Assembly (NCBI GenBank): GCA_964436935.1
Contig: CAYTES010000001.1
Location: 26,960 to 90,959 of the forward strand
From: CAYTES01 sp964436935
GTDB lineage: Bacteria; Patescibacteriota; Gracilibacteria; UBA1369; UBA12473
Direction: 5' to 3'
DNA length: 64,000 nucleotides
The notes beneath the pieces are model-generated. The model was not told the DNA's origin. It made no database searches and saw only the letters and a program-made list of their open reading frames with translations. Below, piece by piece: positions 17,919 through 26,035 of the stretch (its first letter is position 1; each line of letters starts with the position of its first letter). The position numbers were made by a program, and so were the translations under genes.

Positions 17919-17928
17919 TCACAAATCC

Positions 17929-18131
17929 CACCTAATTTTTGAAATTTTTCCGAGCGAGCCTGAGTCCTCCTATTTTTCCATTTAAAGAAACCGCCATGTT
18001 CTCGAACGAGCATTTCCAGAAAGGGCTATTTTATCATATTCTTCTTCCTATTCCACCTGATTTTTTATATTTCTTGAGTGAGGGATTGAGTCCGCGAAAC
18101 TCTCGCGAACGAAGGGAATGTAAAAAATCAG
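17929..18131. repeat. Two tandem copies of a structured repeat downstream of frdA
   Basis: Two tandem units each begin with CCACCTrATTTTT and carry a GAGyGAG box and a TGAGTCC box (starts near 17929 and 18053). The second unit has perfect 11-bp inverted repeats at its ends (18057-18067 and 18121-18131). The right arm covers the frdA stop codon. Its core holds 'GAGTGAG' and 'ACGAAGGGAATG', like the repeats at 28985-29191. The first unit keeps the boxes, but its outer stem is lost. Confidence 0.6.
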
Positions 18132-19831
18132 TATTTGCGCTCCTGCGGCTCCCACTTCGTCATCGTCACCGGCAAGTTCGACCAGCTCATTTTTCCATCC
18201 TTCATTTGAGCCAACTGATGGTGCAAAAACCGCTCATCCTCTCGATTAGGAAAATCAGTACGTACGTGACTACCACGACTCTCTTCACGCGCCACGGCAG
18301 CGGTCAAAAGACACTCGGACACATCCAACATGTGGCCCAACTCAAGCACCAAAATCCACTCCGTATTGAACACATGCCCATGATCCGACACCCCAATGTT
18401 GAGATACCGCATTTTTAAATTCCGGATCTCTTCAATCCCTTTTTCCATGCGTGTACGATCCCTAATAATTCCTCCGGCCCGTTCCATGACATCATTCAAA
18501 ATATCGCGCAAAACGGCTACTTTTTCATGTCCCGAAGCGGTTCGTAAAGCCTCCAACCGCTCTTCTTCTTCACGAATAGAATCATCGTCCACAGTCACGA
18601 CTCCCTGACCCTGCACAAACGCAGCCGCCTCTTCTCCCGCCACTCGCCCAAAAACCAAACACTCGGAAAGGGAATTCGACCCCAAACGATTCGCCCCATT
18701 GATCGTCACGCACGCAGTTTCTCCGGCCGCATAAAGCGCCTTCAAGGACGTTTCTGCTTTTAAATTTGTATGAACTCCACCCATAAAATAATGCAGCACC
18801 GGTCGCACCGGAATCGGCTCCTTCACCGGATCTACATTCTGATAATCAATCGAAATCTCCCGAATCAACGGCAAGCGCTCATTGATCAATTTTTCTCCCA
18901 AATGCCTCAAATCCAGATGGACACACGGTCCATACGGGGTATCAATTCCACGACCCGCCTCAATCTCAGAAACAATCGCGCGTGAAATCAAATCCCTAGG
19001 CCCCAATTCCATTTTCGAAGGCATATAATCTTTCAAAAAACGATCTCCGGTTTTATTGATCAAATAGCCGCCTTCCCCACGGGCCGCCTCCGTAATCAAA
19101 ATTCCGGTTCGCACCAAGCCCGTGGGATGAAATTGAACAAACTCCATGTCCTTCAACAGAGCTCCGGCCCGCAACGCCAAAGACATCCCATCCCCTGTTT
19201 TAATATTTCCATTCGTGGTGAAACGATAGGTTCGTCCCGCCCCCCCGGTCGCCAAAATGATCGCCTTGCCCGAAAAGGCCACCGTTTCCCCTGTGCGTTG
19301 CTGAATCGCCACCACCCCCGTCGCACGCTCACCCGTCATTAAAATTTTACTCACATACCACTCGTCATACCGCACAATTTGAGGATATTTCAGACTGCGC
19401 TCAAACAGACTATGCAGCATATAAAAACCCGTTTTATCCGCCGCATACACCGTGCGCTTCACCGTCATACCACCAAAGGCCCTTACCGCTACCTGACCAT
19501 CTTCTTCTCGACTCCACGGACACCCCCAATGTTCCAAATTGGCAATTTCCTTAGGCGCCTCTCGCACAAAAAACTCCACTGCATCTTGATCCGCTAAATA
19601 ATCGCTCCCCTTGATCGTATCAAACGCATGAGAATCGAAGTCGTCATAATCCCGAAGCACTCCGGCCAAGCCCCCTTCCGCCGAAACCGTGTGACTGCGA
19701 ATCGGATAAACTTTGGAAATAAGCCCCACGGAAAGCTCAGGATTTTTCTCCACCGCCGCGATCGCCGCACGCAATCCGGCAGCCCCTCCTCCAATGACCA
19801 AAATATCATGCTGATCGATGAGTTTCATCAA
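18128..19831 (-). CDS. frdA: Fumarate reductase / succinate dehydrogenase flavoprotein subunit
   Basis: A 567-residue flavoprotein. 'DILVIGGGAAGLRAAI' is the FAD Rossmann motif. 'RSHTVSAEGG' holds the His that binds FAD covalently. 'MEFVQFHPTGLV', 'TEAARGEGGYLINKTGDRF', 'ELGPRDLISRAI' with the proton-shuttle Arg, 'HYFMGGVHTN' and 'RLGSNSLSECLVFGR' complete the active site. It interconverts fumarate and succinate. The partner subunits frdBCD are about 2 kb downstream on the same strand, split off by three unknown genes. In a fermenting small-genome bacterium it could act as an electron sink or allow use of succinate. The first of two adjacent ATG codons is taken. Confidence 0.96.
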   Translation of the reverse strand: MMKLIDQHDILVIGGGAAGLRAAIAAVEKNPELSVGLISKVYPIRSHTVSAEGGLAGVLRDYDDFDSHAFDTIKGSDYLADQDAVEFFVREAPKEIANLEHWGCPWSREEDGQVAVRAFGGMTVKRTVYAADKTGFYMLHSLFERSLKYPQIVRYDEWYVSKILMTGERATGVVAIQQRTGETVAFSGKAIILATGGAGRTYRFTTNGNIKTGDGMSLALRAGALLKDMEFVQFHPTGLVRTGILITEAARGEGGYLINKTGDRFLKDYMPSKMELGPRDLISRAIVSEIEAGRGIDTPYGPCVHLDLRHLGEKLINERLPLIREISIDYQNVDPVKEPIPVRPVLHYFMGGVHTNLKAETSLKALYAAGETACVTINGANRLGSNSLSECLVFGRVAGEEAAAFVQGQGVVTVDDDSIREEEERLEALRTASGHEKVAVLRDILNDVMERAGGIIRDRTRMEKGIEEIRNLKMRYLNIGVSDHGHVFNTEWILVLELGHMLDVSECLLTAAVAREESRGSHVRTDFPNREDERFLHHQLAQMKDGKMSWSNLPVTMTKWEPQERKY

Positions 19832-19849
19832 AAAAGATCATAGCACAAA

Positions 19850-20362
19850 TCATCGAAATCCTTGAATTTGATCCAATCGAATCCCTAAGCTCTCCATACG
19901 TTGAGCCGCATCAATCAATAAGGGCGTCAAACGTGAATGAATAGAAAAATACAATAAATCAAACCCGGAAACAGCAGCAAATGCATCCGCTCCTTCGAAA
20001 TCACGTACATTGATCAATCGAATAACCTCATCACGAATAGGATCTTCAACAAAAACCATCACCTCATAAATAGGCTTCATTTTCACTAAAAAATTCTCAT
20101 TTTCTTGCACAAATCGTTCCATTAATCCTGGAAATTTCTTTTCCAATTGTGAAAAATAACTCCAAGATTCATTAAAAGGCTGAAAGCCAAAAACCTCGGC
20201 AAAAAGATTCCAAAAATTGTTGCGAAAACGAGGAGGTTTTTCAGCAGAAATAGATCCATGGGGATCAACACCCCATTCTCGCAAAAGCGCATGCGCCCGA
20301 TCTACAACGGGTTTCAAAACTTCAGGAATAGGATAGGAAGAAAACTCCTCGGGAAGCAACAT
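19850..20362 (-). CDS. Hypothetical protein upstream of frdA
   Basis: A 170-residue, mostly helical cytoplasmic protein, not recognised. Its stop is 18 bp before the frdA start, so both are probably on one transcript. Aromatic-rich stretches ('FRNNFWNLFAEVFGFQPFNESWSYF') suggest a compact helical domain. No cofactor-binding motif is visible. Confidence 0.6.
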   Translation of the reverse strand: MLLPEEFSSYPIPEVLKPVVDRAHALLREWGVDPHGSISAEKPPRFRNNFWNLFAEVFGFQPFNESWSYFSQLEKKFPGLMERFVQENENFLVKMKPIYEVMVFVEDPIRDEVIRLINVRDFEGADAFAAVSGFDLLYFSIHSRLTPLLIDAAQRMESLGIRLDQIQGFR

Positions 20363-20400
20363 AGAAAAAATTCTAATCTAAAACCCGAATTTAAAGAAAT

Positions 20401-23400
20401 TTAGAAAATAGCTCGAATCAACTCAACTAAGCTGGCATACAAACCCTGTTTTTCAAAGGAAATTTCTTCCGAGGATTCAAACAGTTCATTGGTTTCTTTC
20501 CAGTCCTGAACCCGCTGAATGATGGTCGAGGTTTCCGCACGATTGAGGCCGTTATAAAGGTCGGCATTTCCCGTGTCTCCCTGTCCCTCAATAATTCCGG
20601 CGGCGTAGAGTGCCTCCGCAGCATGCCAATAGGCATCATCCGGAGCCACATCGGGGAAGTATCCTTCGAAAACAGTGGGAGGTTCCATGCCTTCCTTCTG
20701 TCCCAATTCGAGCATCAATTGCATCATTTCCGCGCGATTCACCATTTGACTCAGATCGGAATAGGCAATGGAAAGATTCAATGCTTTGGCTTTATTTTCA
20801 TACGGAGTCCACCACACCTCTCCTCCTTCTCCAGCGACTTCGTAATCAAAAGCGAACAACGCCATTTTCAAGACTTCGGCCCGTCTTGTGCCGTCACTGG
20901 GGCCAAAATTGTAGGTTCGATTGCCGTTTCCATCTTTGTATCCTCCCAAAATGCCTTCCTGGGCAGATTCGATCACATGACCGGCATACCAGTATTCTGC
21001 AGGAGACGCATTGTAGGCATCATTAAAAATATACGGAACGTCATGAAACTCATACCCATACTCAAATTTAGACTGCTCCGCTTGCTCCAAAAGTTTTTGC
21101 AAATCATCAATATAAGTTTGCAACTCAGCCTTAGAGGTTTCCTCATTGAGGGTATTGTTGATCGATTCCCATTGATCCGCGATTTCAGCGGCCAAATCCT
21201 CGTCAGGATAAGGCAGATTGGCAAACAATTCCTTAAACTCGGAAAGTGTTTCCAATTCTTGCGTGTTTTCATTCTCAATTTGTTCAAAATCCAGCGCCGT
21301 CACTTGTTCAAAAACAAGATTATTATTCTCCAACAACGCTTCACCTTGTGCTAAATTCTGAAAATTTTCCATCAGGCGATTGGTGAGTTTTTCCGTTAAA
21401 TCGATCTCTAAAAACTTAACCAACTCTTCCATCACCGCCGCTTTAACCACGCGCACAATGTCTTCCAAAAGACTTTCCGTGATGCGGCTCACCAACTCAT
21501 CCGCGATATTTTGACCATATATTTGTTGCAAACGATTGCAGTTTCGGCCACAGTCTGGCCCGGATCCATAAAACTCATTTGAGTCATCAACCAAAATGGC
21601 GAACATGGCCCAAACAGATTCCCATTCTCGATCCGTTAAAGTTAAACCGGATTGATGCCCGTTCACATAAAGAGAAATTTTTTCAATCTTCGGATCGATG
21701 AAGGACGCCCATTTGTCCAATTGATTCCAAAAATGTTCCATAGATTTTTCAAGTTCATAAGGTTCACCATTAAAATCATCAAGCAAAGACTGCATGTCTT
21801 CTAACATTTCTCTAGCATCAGGCATGACCTTAGAAATTTCGTTGAGAAAATTTTGATTCTTTTTATCCAATCGGCCATTTAAAACATCGACGGCAGCTTC
21901 AATAACCTCAATTTCGTCTTGAAGGACAACCAGCTCTTCCTCGATCCATTGCGATTGAACGAGAGAGTTTTGCAATCGGTGAAGTGGCCCAAGGGCCTCC
22001 CACAAAAGACTGTTGTCTTGGCTATGAAAAGCAAAATCTTCACGGGTCCAGCCCAAATCGGCCCACATTTCATTCAATTCTTCGTCAAAATAGGAGCGTA
22101 CCGTTTGACGTTCTTCGGAATCCGTCAGTTCATCAATCGTGCTAAAAGTAGGCATCTCCTCGATGCCGGATTCAAGCGCATCGCCAGAAATTAAAAACTC
22201 ATCATAAAGTTGATAAAATTCATCCAGCCAATCTAAGGCATCCGTCAAAGCCCTCTCATCCTGGGATTCCAACTCAATATTCATGGCGTCCAAATGGACG
22301 AATAACTTATTTTTCTCACGTTTCCATTCTAAAATATTGGTCACATTATCATAAAAGCTCAATTTTCCTTCGACGATATCCCGTTTCATTTGATAAACAT
22401 CTGTTTTTCTCAAAATCAATACAGCGGCATCAAGATGATCCCACGTTAAATCTTTTTTATTTTTAAGATAAGTGAGCAGATCATTTTGAGCCTCAAGTTC
22501 GTTTGAAAACGCCTCCGACTCCTCTTGAACATAAAGCAAGAGCTCCTCCAAGGCAGCAATATCTTCCTCAAATTCACCCTTCACCTCATCGAGAAGTTCT
22601 GGCGACAATCCTTCTTGCTCCAACCCCATCTCATCTTGTTCAACAAACTCGATCCGATCTTCAAAATCTTTAATTTTGCGTTCAATGCGTTTAGAGAATT
22701 GTCCAAAATATTTCAAATCCCGTTCCTTCCAGCGTAACCCTTCTTTCATCTCACTCAATTGTCGACCGGCCTCTTCGGGGTCGATAAGGTTACCATCATT
22801 TTGCTGATCACAGGAGCCACTTTGAACGTTGCCTTTATCATCCTTACAGATTTCGCACCAGACTCCATCGCCATCCTCATCATTCCATTCACAGCGATTT
22901 TGATCGGGCTCTTCACAATACTGCGTGGTATAATTCCCTTTTTCATCGTAACAAGTTTTACACTCAAGACCCTGTCGGTCGACATAATAATCGCAGCGTC
23001 CTTGTTCAGAATCATCGCCATCATCCCAATCACCCTCTTGATCATCACAAGTATTTTTCAATACCGTCCCATCCGGCTTGGTGCAAGTTTCGCACCAAAA
23101 ATAGCCACCGGTATTTTCATACTCACAATGCGCATTGAGATCAAAATACTCCTCATTGGAATTATACGAATCATCATCAGCGCTATCTTGCCAACACGAA
23201 CGATTGGTTACAGTTCCGTTGTTGTCATAACATTTCATGCACTGCAAACCATCCTGCCAAAAATAGTCACAAGAATTGGAACTCATGGATCCGCTTGAAC
23301 TAGTGCTGGTCATCCAACACGAATCATTTTGTTTCACACCTTTATCGTCATAACACACGTTGCATTGCAAACCGTCGGCCTCATAACTTTCACATTGGGC

Positions 23401-25254
23401 AGAACCGTAGTAATTAGTTGTCGCGGTGCCATCGGCCGTGATGGTTGTCGTACCAACGATCGTACTGGTGTTGTTTGAAGAAATGGTACCACTGGTCGAA
23501 CCTGTTCCCGAACCCGTATTGGTTGAAGTATTTGAAGTATTGTTGCTGGTGGTGGTTCCGCTGGTCGTGCTGGTTGACCCGGTTCCACTCGTAATTAAGG
23601 TGGTTCCCGTTGAAGTATTGTTGTTGGTGGTTCCCGTGTTGTTTGATCCCGTTGTGGCCGTACACGTATTTTTAATTTGCGTTCCATCTTGATAGGAACA
23701 TTTTTGACATTGAGTTCCATCGGAATTTTGCAAAAATTCACAATAAGCGTTTTTGGTGAAGTAATCATCGGGATATTCCGAGGCGTTGGAATAACACCAT
23801 TCGGTACGCAAATAACCCGAGGGGTCATAAAAGGAGGCGCACTCCATGTCGTTCGATTTTCTAAAATACACATTTTTGATGGTGTAACTGTAGCTGACGC
23901 TGCAATAGGAACTTGATGTTTTTGAGCCCTGAGAACAGGTGGTGCACACCATGTCATTCACACTATTGTTCGTGACGCACTGTTGCGTTGAGGTTGTTGC
24001 TGAGGTTGAGCCCGTGGAGCCGGTAGTTCCACTGGAGGTTTCCGGTTCATACGCGTCACACATTTTCCCGATTCCATCCCCATCCGTATCTTTTTGATCG
24101 CTATTCGCGACTTCAATACAATTATCAGTATTATCCATCACTCCATCTTTATCCGTATCGGTGGTGGAAGATCCCGTAATAGTGACTAAAATGGAATTGC
24201 TATAGCCTAATCCACACTCCTCATTAGTACAGGTACGAATCATCCACGATCCGTTCATTTTAGGCGTTATCCCCGAAAGAGTTTGAATTCCGGTGGACGT
24301 TGTGGACGTGAGTGTCGTGAGAGTAGTCACCGTACTTGCCGGAGAAGGACTGATAACCTGAATTTTAACATTGATCGGAACCCCGTTCGTGGGAGAGGCG
24401 CAGGTATAAGTCAATTTAATACTTTCCGAAAAAGTATAGCTTGATTTGTCGGTAGCCAAATAAAATCCGGTGCAGGCCGGATAGGGAGTGGAATCACATT
24501 TGTCTCCTATTTTGTCACCATCGGTATCTTTTTGATCACTATTCGAGGCGTACATACAGTTATCAGTAGCATCCAAAATTCCATCGTAATCAAAATCCGC
24601 AGGGCAATCCGTGGCACAAACCGTCGAATTTTCACCCGTTTGACAAATGTTATTTCCACAACTCGCCGTATTTTGGGTACTGACGCGATGCGCCGAAACC
24701 AAAGCCTGTTGCGCGGTCAAATCGCAAGCACCTTCATATTTAAATACAGAATAATCATGATCACTTCGACAATGATAGGTTGCCCCCAAATCGTCCACAT
24801 ACAGGCGCATATTGGTATTCACGTTACTTACCGCCGAAACATTGATATTGACCGACACATTTTTTCCCTCTTTACTCACTCCGGAAATGGTTAACGTTTG
24901 CGCACCAATCGCATCCGCGGCACCGATGGCAATGCCTCCGCTGCATGTATTGCGATTTTCCCATAATCCAGCGTCATTCAAATGACCGCATTCGGTATAG
25001 GGTGTTGGAAAATCTCCGGTCCAAATGGAAATTCCATAATTCAAATTACCCGGAGAATTGCCACCGGGATTGGTCGAAGAAACACTCGTGATTTTAGACA
25101 ATTGCAAGAGTTGAACTCCTTCACTGCTGGCAATCACATCCGTTTTCAAAAAAGAACCATATGATCCACCCAATAAATCCCATCCGGTTAGGGTAGCCGC
25201 CACAAGTCCGGCAACCATTAAAAATTTAGGGTTCAATGAAGAAAAAAATTTCAC
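20401..25254 (-). CDS. Giant Cys-rich, coiled-coil SLH surface protein
   Basis: A 1617-residue exported protein. Order: hydrophobic N-terminal signal or anchor (about 10-30); a beta-rich region; two thrombospondin type-3-like calcium segments (about 218-252 and 364-398, with DxDxDGxxDxxDNC); a Ser/Thr/Gly/Asn-rich linker (about 535-618); six short repeats of the form C-x(6-9)-G-x2-3-C-x2-C-x4-(D/N)G-x5-7-C between about 500 and 820; a long acidic coiled-coil region (about 828-1390); and SLH-like repeats at the C-terminus (about 1400-1585, e.g. 'NRAEMMQLMLEL', 'NRAETSTIIQRV'). The SLH part would bind the cell-wall polymer and the rest project outward. The start is GTG with no ribosome site, but a strong promoter lies upstream. 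Adhesion or surface-layer role is inferred. Confidence 0.88.
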   Translation of the reverse strand: MKFFSSLNPKFLMVAGLVAATLTGWDLLGGSYGSFLKTDVIASSEGVQLLQLSKITSVSSTNPGGNSPGNLNYGISIWTGDFPTPYTECGHLNDAGLWENRNTCSGGIAIGAADAIGAQTLTISGVSKEGKNVSVNINVSAVSNVNTNMRLYVDDLGATYHCRSDHDYSVFKYEGACDLTAQQALVSAHRVSTQNTASCGNNICQTGENSTVCATDCPADFDYDGILDATDNCMYASNSDQKDTDGDKIGDKCDSTPYPACTGFYLATDKSSYTFSESIKLTYTCASPTNGVPINVKIQVISPSPASTVTTLTTLTSTTSTGIQTLSGITPKMNGSWMIRTCTNEECGLGYSNSILVTITGSSTTDTDKDGVMDNTDNCIEVANSDQKDTDGDGIGKMCDAYEPETSSGTTGSTGSTSATTSTQQCVTNNSVNDMVCTTCSQGSKTSSSYCSVSYSYTIKNVYFRKSNDMECASFYDPSGYLRTEWCYSNASEYPDDYFTKNAYCEFLQNSDGTQCQKCSYQDGTQIKNTCTATTGSNNTGTTNNNTSTGTTLITSGTGSTSTTSGTTTSNNTSNTSTNTGSGTGSTSGTISSNNTSTIVGTTTITADGTATTNYYGSAQCESYEADGLQCNVCYDDKGVKQNDSCWMTSTSSSGSMSSNSCDYFWQDGLQCMKCYDNNGTVTNRSCWQDSADDDSYNSNEEYFDLNAHCEYENTGGYFWCETCTKPDGTVLKNTCDDQEGDWDDGDDSEQGRCDYYVDRQGLECKTCYDEKGNYTTQYCEEPDQNRCEWNDEDGDGVWCEICKDDKGNVQSGSCDQQNDGNLIDPEEAGRQLSEMKEGLRWKERDLKYFGQFSKRIERKIKDFEDRIEFVEQDEMGLEQEGLSPELLDEVKGEFEEDIAALEELLLYVQEESEAFSNELEAQNDLLTYLKNKKDLTWDHLDAAVLILRKTDVYQMKRDIVEGKLSFYDNVTNILEWKREKNKLFVHLDAMNIELESQDERALTDALDWLDEFYQLYDEFLISGDALESGIEEMPTFSTIDELTDSEERQTVRSYFDEELNEMWADLGWTREDFAFHSQDNSLLWEALGPLHRLQNSLVQSQWIEEELVVLQDEIEVIEAAVDVLNGRLDKKNQNFLNEISKVMPDAREMLEDMQSLLDDFNGEPYELEKSMEHFWNQLDKWASFIDPKIEKISLYVNGHQSGLTLTDREWESVWAMFAILVDDSNEFYGSGPDCGRNCNRLQQIYGQNIADELVSRITESLLEDIVRVVKAAVMEELVKFLEIDLTEKLTNRLMENFQNLAQGEALLENNNLVFEQVTALDFEQIENENTQELETLSEFKELFANLPYPDEDLAAEIADQWESINNTLNEETSKAELQTYIDDLQKLLEQAEQSKFEYGYEFHDVPYIFNDAYNASPAEYWYAGHVIESAQEGILGGYKDGNGNRTYNFGPSDGTRRAEVLKMALFAFDYEVAGEGGEVWWTPYENKAKALNLSIAYSDLSQMVNRAEMMQLMLELGQKEGMEPPTVFEGYFPDVAPDDAYWHAAEALYAAGIIEGQGDTGNADLYNGLNRAETSTIIQRVQDWKETNELFESSEEISFEKQGLYASLVELIRAIF

Positions 25255-25312
25255 GAGGTTGGATTTTAATTTTTATTTTTTGATGACCGAGATATTCCCA
25301 AGGCATCATATT

Positions 25313-25341
25313 ATTATAGTACTTTTTTAATTTTAAGTCAA
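25313..25341 (-). promoter_or_regulatory. Sigma-70-type promoter of the giant SLH gene
   Basis: On the minus strand TTGACT (25336-25341) and TATAAT (25313-25318) are separated by exactly 17 nt. This is a near-consensus promoter about 60 bp before the GTG start of the giant gene. Confidence 0.75.
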
Positions 25342-25422
25342 ATTTTTATGCCCCCAATTCCACCCCCCCACTTGATTCAATTTTTAAAATAAGTTAAACT
25401 TAAGATAATCTAATAAAAAAAT

Positions 25423-25692
25423 ATGATTGCCATTTCCACCAAAGAGCTACGTCTAAAAATGCCTTTTGTAAGGAGTGAACTCAAAAAAGGCACTACTTTC
25501 TTATTGATTCACAAAAGCCAACTCATTGGCGAAATAAAACCGATTAAAAAAGATCAAAAATTGACTGAGATCGATGAAGAACAAAAGATGTGGGAACAAG
25601 CCGCGATCGAAGATTTAGGAAACGAAGATTGGCTAACACAGGAGGAAATTAATTATTATCTCTCTTTACCCGACTATGACGAATCCATTTAA
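25423..25692 (+). CDS. Phd/YefM-like antitoxin
   Basis: An 89-residue protein whose N-terminus 'MIAISTKELRLKMPFVRSELKKGTTFLLIHKSQLIGEIKPI' follows the Phd/YefM pattern (I.....r......l..v..G....i...g..va.l.P). This part would dimerise and bind the operator. The acidic C-terminal tail would wrap the toxin. The stop overlaps the following PemK-like toxin by 17 bp, a standard antitoxin-first layout. The region upstream is AT-rich with a poor candidate -35 (TTGATT at about 25373). Confidence 0.75.
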   Translation: MIAISTKELRLKMPFVRSELKKGTTFLLIHKSQLIGEIKPIKKDQKLTEIDEEQKMWEQAAIEDLGNEDWLTQEEINYYLSLPDYDESI

Positions 25693-26017
25693 ATTAGGTG
25701 AAATTTATCTTGTAAGATTTGATCCCAGCGTAGGAAAAGAATACAAAAAAATCCGCCCCGGACTGATCGTTCAAAATGAAAATATAACTTCAAATTATAT
25801 TACCGTGGTTCCGATAAGTTCAAAAATAGAACACTGCAAAATGCCGGATATACTCATTGAAAGAAATGGCAAAAATCGACTGGAATTTGATTCGAGAATT
25901 ATTGTTCAGCAAATCTCTTCATTTGATCATAGTCGATTCATCAAAAAAATCGGTGCCGTTTCCAGCCCTGTCTTACGCCAAGTGAGAGGCTATTTGAGAC
26001 GTCATTTCTTACTGTAA
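25676..26017 (+). CDS. MazF/PemK-family toxin
   Basis: A 113-residue protein with the MazF/PemK fold. 'LGEIYLVRFDPSVGKEYKKIRPGLIVQNE' gives the N-terminal strand and the conserved Arg and Pro (KKIRPGLI). 'ITVVPISSK' matches the T/S-containing second motif, followed by 'RIIVQQISSFDHSR' and 'VRGYLRRHF'. Such toxins cleave single-stranded mRNA. It overlaps its antitoxin by 17 bp. A Phd-type antitoxin paired with a MazF-type toxin is a mixed but known pairing. Confidence 0.85.
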   Translation: MTNPFKLGEIYLVRFDPSVGKEYKKIRPGLIVQNENITSNYITVVPISSKIEHCKMPDILIERNGKNRLEFDSRIIVQQISSFDHSRFIKKIGAVSSPVLRQVRGYLRRHFLL

Positions 26018-26035
26018 ATACTAGGAACAACTGAC

